Of a stretch of DNA of 64,000 nucleotides, positions 49,761 through 60,766 are shown piece after piece; within the stretch, counting starts at the first letter, position 1, and each line of letters opens with the position of its first letter. Below the pieces are notes generated by a model, which did not search any database, was not told the DNA's origin, and worked only from the letters and a program-made list of their open reading frames with translations. Both the position numbers and the translations under genes were made by a program. The DNA is from Globomyces pollinis-pini (lineage: Eukaryota > Chytridiomycota > Chytridiomycetes > Rhizophydiales > Globomycetaceae): positions 1 through 64,000 of the forward strand of contig MU621090.1 in the NCBI GenBank assembly GCA_025399215.1. The letters are read 5' to 3'.

Positions 49761-50074
49761 GACAGTTAAAGTTTAGAAAGCGCGTTGTAAATAAGATTAT
49801 CACATTAATTGCACTCAGATCGATGCTCTTGATTGTTTGAATCATGATTTAAGAATTTTCGATAATATAGAAAGTTTAGGAAAGGAATTGATATCACATA
49901 ATACAGTGCTTTCTTTTGGTTGAATTCACGGATAGAGCAAAATCGTATTATTTTTGGAATATTCGTTACTCTTTACTGATGGTAATTGCCATAACTGGTA
50001 ATGTGGGAGTATTCCGATGACTCGACTGACTGTTTGTTTGAAGCTTATTTTTCTCTTTCTTTTTTTTTCCAAAT
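49761..50074. other. Divergent promoter region
   Basis: About 310 bp between the starts of the membrane protein (minus) and the NARG2-like gene (plus). A T/C-rich tract (TTTTTCTCTTTCTTTTTTTT, near 50048-50067) lies just before the plus-strand start. No coding frame is seen. Confidence 0.45.
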
Positions 50075-52610
50075 ATGAAATCAGATGAGTTTATGGATAG
50101 GCTATTGACAACCAGATCACAGATATCTTCAATCTTAAATCCAAACACAGACATGCTTCCTTCGGTATTTTTGACACGACTGACTTCAGTCTTATCCACA
50201 GTTGATGGCGATGGCGAATTGCTAAATTTGGTTCAATTGAGACCTGTTTCCTCATACCCATATAATCCACTGGAATCTAATGTCAATTTGATCACTGCAG
50301 ATACAGTACAGGTAACAGAAGATCCTCAAATTGAAATATCTGACTGTGAATCAGTCCGATCAAGTTCAACACTTGCCAATTCACTTGATTTGGACTCAGA
50401 AGCGCCAATTTCAAATGTATTAGAAAGATTCCCGCCAAGTTCAAATCAAGATATCCAGCTGGAGCCACTGGATGCAAATCGACGTATCTCAAACTCAAAT
50501 TCTTTGACCACTATTGTTGAATTGGATAAAAATGAAGGACCAGAATCAAAACTTAATGTCCTGAGTGTGGTATATGAAACTGCAGCAACCAGCATATCCC
50601 AAGACGTAATTGAACCACTCACTGTTGATAGACGCAGTTCACAGTCTACGATATCTTTACCAAAAAAGAAATCGGATAAATTTGCAGTTGACAGCCTATT
50701 TGACAGTATTCACAAAGTTTCTTCCTTAACGATTGGTAGTTCAAATGAAGCAGAACCTAAAACTTCAAACAGAGCACTTCAACTTGTAGCATCTGAGAAT
50801 ATTCATCAAGATATAGCACTATCATCAACTCATAATATGACAAATCGAATTGTGGATACCCAATGTACCAAAAAAATAGAACGTCCAGCATTGAAATCGT
50901 TGAAAAATAGCCCGTTACCAAACTCAATTCTTTCCCCAGAAGATCATATATTTTATCTAGACTGTCTTAAATCAAATCAAGTAACTTTCTTTTATTAAAA
51001 TTAGTTATCAAGCACTGAAATGAAACGATTTCATCAGCTTCAGACGTTGGTTGCAAAGGAAAAAGAAGTATATAGAATTTATCAGCAGGCGATAACTACT
51101 ATGGATAAAGAAAAGTTTGAAAGGTGCTCGGAGCCAGCAGAACGTCTTTTTCTTGAGAAGATTCAGGAGCGAAAATCAAGAGTTTTTTTCAACTATTCAG
51201 TAAAATTATTATTATTAATTATTAGTCTAATATTAAACACCTCAAGAGTTTGTTTTTTGCAACCGAGTATAATGATAATCCCGCTTTAACATTTGGTCAG
51301 ACAATAGCAAAGACAGTAAGAATTTTACATAGCAATTAATTATTAGGGAAACCTTTTAAAACTTAATTTACTTCCAATTAAAACTGATCTTAAACTACGT
51401 TCCACCACAGAGCGAAAGGTATATGGTTTTTATTTACTAATGATAGTCAATCATGCCAGTAATTAGTGAAGACATGAAGATACCCCCAATGCTAAAGGAT
51501 AAAGATATTGACGTTTGTATAAGTTCCTCTACCCTAGAAACATTAATTAGCAGCTTTGGAACGAATTCGGATGCTTACGAAATTCCAGTTAAGATTGTTG
51601 TAAATGGTTTGGGAACAACTGTATTGATTGATAACTCATTACCACTCCCAAAATTAAACAACAGAGAGAAAATGACACAGTATTTGAAAATGGCTACTTT
51701 GAATCAACTGATGGATGGAGTGTCCCAGAATAATCCAACTATTTGGTACAATCATTGGACTTTTGGAAATCTGAAACTATTAATTAGAACCAACCTTTTA
51801 GGAATCCAAAAGACAAATCGTGTTGCTACAGTCAAATGTAAGTTAGAATATCAAATAGAAAAAGGATATGAAGTACTTGATGATTCTACAAGAATAAATT
51901 GGTGGGCTTCACATTACATTCGACCTAACGCAGAACTATGGGTTGCCAATTTAAATCCTATAAATGAATCCATTATTCGTTTCGATAAAATTCCATCGAT
52001 TGATATTATTCCCAATCGAGAATGGCCCATACCATTTATTAACGCATTGTATTCAATATTAACGGAAGTTAAAAGGTATGATATTATATCTAACAATAGT
52101 TTGCCTGTTGGTCAGTATTATCTTTCAAAAGACTATGGGGCACGATCTGTAGATATTTTGAAATCAGTGCAGACAAAAACCGAACGACCCTTTCCACTTT
52201 GCAGTCTTGTAAATTACCCAAGGCATGTGTATACTTGGCCAATGGTTGAATGGAAAGGACCACCATCACAAATACCATTCACGTTTCCCCCTTCAAGTGA
52301 AGGTCAAAGAAAATCGAAATTGGCAATTCCACTATGGTTTTGCAAGATATTTAAATTGAAGAATAGGTGTAATAGGCAATTATGTCCATATTCACACTTG
52401 ACCAAGAGAGAATTACGAATATTATTTGACCAAGATGATTCAAGATTCATTCCCAGCAGTGGGATGAATGAAAGGGAATCAAATAAATGCAATATGAAGC
52501 GAAGAAAACAACCAGAAGATCGGTCTAAACGGACAAAACTAGAATCAGCAGGGTGGAAAGATGCCGACGCAGCTTCGAATTCATTGAACGATGTACTTCA
52601 ATATGATTAG
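50075..52610 (+). CDS. NARG2/ICE2-like protein with a C-terminal CCCH zinc finger
   Basis: ICE2/NARG2 is part of the little elongation complex that supports snRNA transcription by RNA polymerase II. The N-terminal third (50075-50985) is Ser-rich and disordered. A coiled segment follows (HQLQTLVAKEKEVYRIYQQA). The C-terminal domain has WYNHWTFGNLKLLIRTNLLG, VKCKLEYQIEKGYEVLDDST, INWWASHYIRPNAELWVANL and LPVGQYYLSKDYGARSVDIL, which resemble the NARG2_C domain. After it comes WFCKIFKLKNRCNRQLCPYS plus His, a CCCH-type finger, then a basic tail (KRRKQPEDRSKRTK). Introns are short, for example GTAACT...ATTAG joining KSNQ to LSSTEMKR. The family call rests on my memory of the domain. Confidence 0.55.
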
Positions 52611-52669
52611 TGAAATTGGTAAACTTGAAAAATATATATATAAAACTTTAAACAAAAACTACATGGCTC

Positions 52670-54693
52670 CTACACTGTTTCTCTTTTACCAAAGTTACTC
52701 TTTAAACTTTCACCTAATGAGTCAAGTTCGAATCTTTCGGGATCAGTCAAGAATAGAGCTAAATCGTACTCTATTTCACGTTCAACTGTTTTTTTGTCTT
52801 TTGTATCTTCAAATGAGGACGAGTTTAACCTGCTATCACACAAAGGTTGATTAACATCTATGGTTTCCAATTTGATTTTCTTGCGTCCTTTTTGTATATC
52901 ATCACAAGCACTATGTTTCATTTCCATCTTGGGTTGTGCATCACTTGTAGATAATCCTGCGGAAAACTCCAGCATATTTTTAGTGTGTATTTCGGTAATT
53001 GAACATTGTGGATGGGATATAGACTCAACTCCCATTTCCAACAGTACTTCGCAAATTTCCAAACTATTTGAGTCTATTTCTGGCACAAGCGGTTCTTCAT
53101 ATTGCCCTTTACTTAGATTTAATAGAACTTCATGTATGTTTAATTCATCTTCCTGTTGACTAGTGGTATTCAGGCCACTCTGATAAGATTGTAGAAAAAG
53201 GTATGGATTATCGGGGAACTTTGATTCCATTTCTTTAAAAGACTTTTCAATTTCAAAAAATTGATTGCAGGATTGCTCTTTAAAAAGTTGAAAGTCATTG
53301 TGGTAGGTGATACAATCAGTCCAAACCTGGTCTGTAGCTTCAAACAGTGCAGTTCTACTATTAAATGAAAAATCATTGGATGACTGTAAGCACTTGAACA
53401 TTATGAAATGCTCTTTTAACTACCAATAAATACTTCTTAAAAAAAATACCTGCTCTAGTTTGCCTTCCATTTGTTTCCATCTTACTCGCGAATTGAAAAG
53501 TGAATTGTACCCAGAGCAAGCCAATTTAAAAGCTGTAATGTAGTCAGTGAAACTCTCAGAGAGTCTATCTGATAGCAACCTCAAGAAAGTTACCCAACAA
53601 AATGGTTTCTTTGGAGTTACAGTCAATTCTTTGGATAGGACAACTGAAGATTCTTCGAATAATTCTGCAAGTTCTCGATATAAAGTAACTGGTTTATATC
53701 TTAAAGGAGCACACTCCTTATGACTTAATAACCAGTCCTTCCAAACGGCATCAGTAGCTACAGGTAAATTTAAAGTAGAGTCCCATTGAAATAGAGAATT
53801 TTCTTTCATTGCCTTGATCGAGAAATACTGTATTTTCATCTGGAGGATCAAAAGATATTAGTTTACCTGGTTAAATTGTGATTTTAGTTGAGTTTGATTA
53901 AAGTTAGAACTTGTTAGTTCGTTGAAGATATCACATATAATCGACCAACGATATACATTCTTCTTTTTAGTATCCTTATGTTGTTGTAAGGTTTTGATCA
54001 AAATCAACTTATGTTCATCACACCATTTAATTCGATTAGGTCTCGTTATTTTTGGCACAGCCATATCAACGTTTAATGATTTGAATAAATGGTCAATCTG
54101 TTTGAATAAAGTTGTTTTGGTTTTGAATTTTTTGACTTCCTTGTTTTCTGATATCATCTCATGCCAATCTTCTTCGCTGGCTCTAAATAGACCTAATTTA
54201 TCGTCCCAGGTAAATTTTGGATTGGCATCCAATTTTAACAACACAGAATACATCTCCTTAATCTAAAATAGAATGAATAAGATAATTTGCATACACTATA
54301 TATCTGTGTTTGAATTTTGTGATTATTCCAATTTAATCCAGTGATTCTATTGAATTCTGGTAGGATAGCATCAATATTTTTCAGTCCTGTTATCAAAGGT
54401 GAACTCTTGCAATTATATTCTTCCAATAGTTTAAACAAGATCAGTCTTTTTTCATCATCCCAATCTTCAAACTCCATATTCACCAAGTCATTATTTTCTT
54501 TTAAGGGAGACCAGTTTACTAGATATCTAGTCTTTGATTCTCTGATTGGTTCATCAACTACAATAGGATTCCAAGTGTTTTCTGTGATTGATTTCAAGCT
54601 TCTTTGAGCAATTGTCATTAAAGTCAGATTAGCTACTAATTCAAGAATTTGTTTTTTATTATCTGAGTCACTTGACGCCACACTTGATCTCAT
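52670..54693 (-). CDS. Protein with three tandem Myb/SANT-like DNA-binding domains
   Basis: On the minus strand three related modules follow one another. Module 1 (about 54500-54130): FEDWDDEKRLILFKLLEEYN ... FTWDDKLGLFRASEEDWHEM. Module 2 (about 54020-53680): WCDEHKLILIKTLQQHKDTK ... FQWDSTLNLPVATDAVWKDW. Module 3 (about 53610-53270): CWVTFLRLLSDRL ... FSFNSRTALFEATDQVWTDC. Each ends in a TLFKQIDHLF-like helix. The pattern (W at the start, FxWD, then a W in the last helix) is the Myb/SANT-like domain known from plant and transposon-related proteins. The C-terminal 130 residues are acidic. I take the ATG at 54693; an open frame upstream (54703-54790) has no ATG. Probably a DNA-binding regulator; target unknown. 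Confidence 0.65.
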
Positions 54694-54822
54694 TCTCAAT
54701 TAAAAAATCATCATCAGAGTATCCAAAATATTTTTGAATGAAATCTTCGGTATCCAGAAACTGGAAAAATAGTATTGTGATGGTTTGGTGTTTAAATTGA
54801 TCTAATTATTGTTTTTATTAAA

Positions 54823-55857
54823 CTAATCCTTCTTGTCATATGTGTCCACTATGGATCCCAAAAATAACTTGAGTAGATCAACATCCCTTAAATTTTGATC
54901 ATATACACTAACAGTATCAATAATATCTTCCGTAGATTTGTTGTCATCCAATAAGCGTAAAAATTGTGTCGATTCGGCATCATTTCCAACTTGGATAAAT
55001 TGATATGAGATAGAATGCCCATAACCACGATGTGATGTATAATTTTGACAATAATCAATGACATCCAACACCTTATTGTCATCTTCGCCAGATGGTGCCC
55101 CATCAGTGATAATAAAAACTAGCAATGGCTTCACAAACGTTCCTGCTTCCATCTCATCATATACACATGGAAGTAACACTCGCTGTTCAAGTGAAGTTCC
55201 TAATGGTGTTATACCAAAAAAATTGTGATCTGTGATGAGATCAGATACTTCTTGCTCGCTCTTTAATCCAATCCGTTCGTGATCGCTATTCAAAAACTTG
55301 ACTGTTATACCTTCTTCATTGAATTGTGAGTTCAGAAATGCTATTTGACCAAGTAAATGTTTCATATCGTCAATACGCCGACCGTCATCTTCAAAAGACA
55401 TTGATCCAGAATCATCTACTAGAACTACTATTCTGTAAAGAGACAGAGCAGCTAAGTCATAACATGCTTCCACGTTGATCTTAAGCTTTCTTGCCAAAGA
55501 GTTAAATTCAACCTTTTGTACTTTTTGAATCAGTTCCATAGGAACGGTTGAATAACATTTTTCCAGCATTTTAGTCTGAATAACTTTCTGTAGCCTATTT
55601 TGAATAACGTTGGACGACGTAGTAGGATTTCTAGGCGGAACAGGGGGCAATTTGTTCAAGCTAGCATACGTAGGTGATCCGGACAAAGAAGCAGCAGGGC
55701 TGGTGGTATATGGAGGAGACTGAGGGTAATTTGTCGGATTATTCTTGATTGGAATGTTTGTATTGACAGAGGGAGTATAGGGAGTGTACGTAACTGGATG
55801 CCCAGTGTATGGGAATGGCAGAGGCTTAAGCGCAGTTCTCTCTGTTGATTTTGACAT
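54823..55857 (-). CDS. von Willebrand factor A domain protein with Pro/Ser-rich N-terminus
   Basis: The 344-residue single-exon protein begins MSKSTERTALKPLPFPYTGH and has a Pro/Thr/Tyr-rich N-terminal 100 residues with SH3-type PPVPPRNP. The vWA domain follows: YRIVVLVDDSGSMSFEDDGR carries the MIDAS metal motif DxSxS, FFGITPLGTSLEQRVLL the conserved Thr, and LLVFIITDGAPSGEDDNKVL the Asp. So the metal site looks complete. Proteins of this type are common and lineage-expanded in filamentous fungi, with mostly unknown roles, perhaps in vesicle or ubiquitin-linked assemblies. The ATG at 55857 is chosen because only a TTG lies further upstream in frame. Confidence 0.85.
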   Translation of the reverse strand: MSKSTERTALKPLPFPYTGHPVTYTPYTPSVNTNIPIKNNPTNYPQSPPYTTSPAASLSGSPTYASLNKLPPVPPRNPTTSSNVIQNRLQKVIQTKMLEKCYSTVPMELIQKVQKVEFNSLARKLKINVEACYDLAALSLYRIVVLVDDSGSMSFEDDGRRIDDMKHLLGQIAFLNSQFNEEGITVKFLNSDHERIGLKSEQEVSDLITDHNFFGITPLGTSLEQRVLLPCVYDEMEAGTFVKPLLVFIITDGAPSGEDDNKVLDVIDYCQNYTSHRGYGHSISYQFIQVGNDAESTQFLRLLDDNKSTEDIIDTVSVYDQNLRDVDLLKLFLGSIVDTYDKKD

Positions 55858-56035
55858 TTTGGAATCTTTGTATGAGGTAAAGGACTTAAAGGAAATTCTT
55901 TTAAGACTCAACAAGCCACCACAGCTACCGTTGGTGGCCAAGCAAATTATGATTTCCTTTGATGTTAAAACACACCAAAAGCGTGGGTAATGCTATGCTA
56001 TTTTGGCTTTTATTCACATTGTTACCCATGTTATA

Positions 56036-59000
56036 CTAAAGGTCAGCCACTTTGTGTGGAAAGAGTAGGACACTACCATCAAATGCTGAGTGTTTGGTTT
56101 GATTAAGAAGTACTCCCAATCCACAGAACTCTCCACATGAATTACATACCATTCGATTATAGACTAATCTATCTTGGGCACTACAAATTGTTATTTCTTG
56201 ACAATTGGACGACGTGATCTCTTCCGATTTGATTCCTATACAATCTGCTTGGAGAACTAGTTGTAATGCAACATCTTTATCATTGAGAAATTCACCCGGA
56301 TATGATAGACCTTTAACTTCGGAACATATCCCATGCACCAGTAATTGTCTACAGGTACAGCAATAGTAATTTACAATATCTCCATTTTCAGAAACACTAC
56401 CATCTTCGACACAAGTTTCACTTTCAATGACACTCACTTGTTCTCGAAATGTAGAAACACTTGGTATTGAGGCAGTTTTTAACGAAGGATCCGCAATCTA
56501 CATATAATAAAGTGGTAACAAAATTACATCATCAACTGTTTTAATATCTAATACGTTGGAGTAGCGAAACTGAATATCAGAATCAATTGAATACCTTTGA
56601 AAGGTCCAAAATAAGATTCTCGGCAGTTAGTGATTTGTCAACTAAAGTTGACTCCTCTGTTGAAGGTGGATCTTTAGATATAGCATTCAAATCCCCTGTG
56701 GAAGGTAAATTATTCGTACAGCCCGCTTCTTCAACTACAAGTACTGATTCAGCTTTGGCCTCAATGTCGGCAATCTGAGTACTGATAATCTTCGATTTCT
56801 CTTCCAATAACTGCTGCTGATATTTTTCTTCAACAGTTTCAACATAAACAGTTAGTGATTTTTCAGCTTCTAGTAGAGTTGTAAACTTATCAACTCGATT
56901 CCTTATCCACATTGGCAACAGTTCAATGTAACGACTGTTGGTTGAGAATCGAGAGTCAAGCAGTATAATGGCTCCCCAATCATTTCGATGTCGAATACAC
57001 CTCCCAAGAGCCTGATTCAACGCTCGGAATGCTTGCATCTCATACCTACTTGTTAGACCACTATTGTTTACCATTCATTTCCAGTAAGTAATGATTTTGG
57101 CTTATAGAATGCATTGTTATACACCCGTTTCTCTTTCACTCGTAGATTCTTGATACTTGGGAAAGGTAGTCCAATGCAAATCACTCCTCGAGCTCGCTGA
57201 TCTACCATCAGTATATGTTTATTATGCCTGAAAAGTCTATTCCTTCGCTCATCTATTCATCAGAATTAATGCAANNNNNNNNNNNNNNNNNNNNNNNNNN
57301 NNNNNNNNNNNNNNNNNNNNNNNNNNNNNNNNNNNNNNNNNNNNNNNNNNNNNNNNNNNNNNNNNNNNNNNNNNNNNNNNNNNNNNNNNNNNNNNNNNNN
57401 NNNNNNNNNNNNNNNNNNNNNNNNNNNNNNNNNNNNNNNNNNNNNNNNNNNNNNNNNNNNNNNNNNNNNNNNNNNNNNNNNNNNNNNNNNNNNNNNNNNN
57501 NNNNNNNNNNNNNNNNNNNNNNNNNNNNNNNNNNNNNNNNNNNNNNNNNNNNNNNNNNNNNNNNNNNNNNNNNNNNNNNNNNNNNNNNNNNNNNNNNNNN
57601 NNNNNNNNNNNNNNNNNNNNNNNNNNNNNNNNNNNNNNNNNNNNNNNNNNNNNNNNNNNNNNNNNNNNNNNNNNNNNNNNNNNNNNNNNNNNNNNNNNNN
57701 NNNNNNNNNNNNNNNNNNNNNNNNNNNNNNNNNNNNNNNNNNNNNNNNNNNNNNNNNNNNNNNNNNNNNNNNNNNNNNNNNNNNNNNNNNNNNAGCACGC
57801 CATTGGGGATCCGTTTTCCAAGCTTTAGAATGGATAGCCCAAGTTGATCTTGATATTGGTCCGTTTCAAAGTTAGCAAACACTCCACATAATGGTGATCT
57901 ATCTGGTCCGCTGGATATGCTACCCACCCATAGCTGCAAGTTAATTGATAGATGCATATTACATTCTCATCCGGAACTACATGAGGAGCCTCGAGAGTGT
58001 GTTCAAAATGTATCCCCAACTCTTTGGCGTAAGAAACAATAGGACTGAGGGTCCCACTAAGATTAGCCATTGAAATGTAGAAACCTGGTAAGGATAACCG
58101 ATCTACAAAGCTTTCCTACTTCGCTAAATATAACGCCAGCATTGAGACACCAAAAATGTATGGAATAGATTGGGTCTTTCTCTTTTGCTTCACTTTCTGG
58201 GTTTTCTGTGAATTTAGGTCTGAATCTATATTCGTCTTTTTGGATTGACTTGGATAATAGGACCTTGAATTCTAATATTATATGTACTGAAGTACCATTT
58301 CGATAATCTGTGGTTTCTTGAAACAGCATAGAAAAAGAAGTAATGAGTTTTTCAAGAACAGAAATCGTATCCAAAGGAAACTTTGGAGATAGCTTTTTTC
58401 TTTCATCATTAGCATCTATCAAATAAGCCATTATAAAATTTACCTTTATCAACATCATCTTCTGGCTGGTGCGTTTGTGATTGACGAGAAGCAGAATTTG
58501 CGTTTTGTGGAAAACTAAAGTCAATATGAAAGAACATATGTACATTGGGAATGAAATATGACTTAATATAATGGCTCTTTTCTTTGGACAGCGTTCATTT
58601 AACTGACTTACACACAATTTTAAGTTTTCCAATCTTTGGTTACACATAGGTTGAAATACATAGACAAAGACATTCCTTTGTTTTGAAAGATTTCCTTGAT
58701 TTGATGTCCAGTCCAGAGGCGGTAGGTTTTATCCAACTCTTTTAAAGGAAATCCTTGTGATTTGTACTCGTCCATCCAATCTCTTACAACCTTTACGAAA
58801 GTTTTAAGGTCTTTGGTTTCATACAAGTGCTTCTTTGAGCGTCTCTTTCCAGATGCATGTATACTGAGAAACATTAAAGCAACTAAATTAAATGAATCAA
58901 GCGTACTTTACCACTTAAATCTTCTTCTGAAATCTCTGAGCTTGCACGTTCCATACATGCTTCTTCAATATTGTGGGCTGCAAATCAATTTTAAACATTA

Positions 59001-60077
59001 AAACCTTCATCAATAATCAAAACATTATTATCTATACCCACAGCAGTTATTTTTCTTATATCTAAAATAATTATCGCGATAATAAATACATGGATCAACT
59101 AGGCATAAGGTAAAAAAGATTACTAATGTAGTTGTATGGGGCAAACACAACTTCAGCTTCCTTTTTTAAAGTTTTCGCAGCATAATACGGACAAAATCCA
59201 CTATTAAGTCCTAGTTGATAAGCGACAGATCAAAAACCAGCTGTCACTATATCTTCAATGTCCCAAATTTCAGGAAGTATATCCGAAAGCTCCTGTGCTG
59301 AACGTTTTTCATTCCCTCTGGCGAACTTACATCCATTAAATTCCAATAATCTATGACTGAATATTAGATTACGTTACTCACCATTTATCACGCTTGTTTT
59401 TTGCCCGTCGCACTTTTGAATGGATGCAGAGATGGTCTCTACTGGCCAGTATTGACATCTTTGGTTTGTTCTGACATTGATTTTTTAATTCCGATACAGT
59501 TTGTTGAATCTGAGATTGTGTTCGACTATATTAGTGTCAGTTGCGATGACGTTGAACCTCGTAATGAATATTTTTGGAACGTGAAATGAATCATCGAATT
59601 TTGGTCGCTTGTCCAAGTCAATAGTGGAATCATTAATGGGCTGAGTCTCTATATGATTCATTGGCACATTTCCTTCTATTCGAGCTCCCATATTTTCAGC
59701 AAGCTGTTCAAAATATATTCTTCGCCTCTGTTTTGCATGTTCCAGCCAACTGAGTGAACTGCATAGTATAGATAAGGTCTTTCCTGTTCCTGTTGGAGAT
59801 TCTAAGATTGCGCTTTGCCCTTTATCGATGCTTTCGATAATCTATCGTTACTTAACCTCAGACAAACCTTCTTCATTAGTTCCAGCTTGAAAGTTAAACT
59901 TCCATTTAATACCTGAGATGGATAAGGCGTATAAGGAAATCGGACTTTGACTCCAAGTATGTGTTGGTGAGTGTTCTCTTCAGGATGTTCGACTATCATC
60001 TCATCAATGCATTTTGCTTCAAGTTTGGCTTTCTTCTTTACCTTCGTTTCTATTTGAATATCTAATTTTTCTACCAT
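56036..60077 (-). CDS. FANCJ/BRIP1-like Fe-S DNA helicase (interrupted by a gap)
   Basis: FANCJ is a 5'-3' XPD-type helicase for G-quadruplexes and crosslink repair. The N-terminus has VRFPYTPYPSQ and LMKKVCLRLSNDRLS, followed across an intron by ILESPTGTGKTLSILCSSLS (Walker A near 59790). The Fe-S region has CKFARGNEKRSAQELSDILP and a CPYYAAKTLKKEAEVVFAPY-type segment (about 59340-59130). The C-terminal motif reads YEMQAFRALNQALGRCIRHR and NDWGAIILLDSRFSTNSRYI, the FANCJ wording rather than that of CHL1 or RTEL1. A gap (57276-57793) hides part of helicase domain 2. The C-terminal end carries two CxxC pairs (CCTC and CNSC). Introns in the last part (25 and 30 nt, phase 0) join it to the helicase frame. 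Confidence 0.85.
57276..57793. other. Assembly gap (N run) inside the FANCJ-like gene
   Basis: 518 unknown bases within the second helicase domain of the FANCJ-like gene. The coding frame can be followed up to both sides. Confidence 0.99.
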
Positions 60078-60766
60078 TTACTTTAACTGAAATGTTAAGA
60101 TTAATTTAGTTTTGTTACCAATCAAAGCTTAGAGACAAAGCCATTTCACTCATGAACTACGTTTTATAAGGGAAAATGATTTAAAAATGAACATCGTTTA
60201 TTACTACTATATATACATTGATTGAATCATACAACGTTCTTCGCAAGACCTTAAATCTAAAAGATTAATATCATATAAAAGATATGCATCTCAGTAGCCT
60301 TTTTTTCTTCAGAGAGACATTAACTAACTTTCATCCTTGATTGTGATTTCACAAACAAAGAAATCCCTATTAAGGAGTAAACCAAACTTCAGAATTCCAA
60401 TGCAAGTTCTATCAACAAACCTTTCAAAAAGAAAGTCCCAGTCTTACAACAGAAAGAGTCGCGGTGTCAATACTGAAAACCAGTGGATGACGGTGTCTCT
60501 CATCCTGTTGGCCAACCAGCGTTTCATCGGAGAATGGATATAACTAGTTATCTTCATAGATGCTTGCAAAAGTTAGTTGACTTACCTTTACAATAATTTG
60601 AATTTAAAAGAAAAATTGGATTTTTTTAATTTGTATGCGAGTGGCTTGAAGTAGCAGTAATGCTCCGATTCCCAGACTTATCAGATTAGCACGTGTGAAA
60701 TACATTCTCCAAAGGTAATTCACACATAGAAACTATAAAAGAAATATGGAAGGAAAATAGGAGTTC
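60078..60766. other. Divergent intergenic region with small open frames
   Basis: About 690 bp between the FANCJ-like gene (minus) and alpha-glucan synthase (plus). On the minus strand a 33-codon ATG frame (60604-60705) begins MYFTRANLISLGIGALLLLQ and looks like a small one-helix membrane protein. Further down, another minus-strand stretch (about 60420-60545) reads LYPFSDETLVGQQDERHRHP. The two share a frame but are separated by a TAA, and I cannot join them into a gene. ACTATAAAAG near 60731-60740 may be the TATA box of the glucan synthase. Confidence 0.35.

Noticed and set aside
57215..57957. Long open frames across the second N run
   Set aside because: They are artefacts of the gap, except for the minus-strand frame that belongs to the FANCJ-like gene.
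60420..60545. Minus-strand segment vaguely like the end of the complex I zinc subunit NDUFS6 (HPLVFSIDT...GLSF)
   Set aside because: The zinc-binding cysteines are absent and the frame is broken by a TAA upstream, so the likeness is probably chance.
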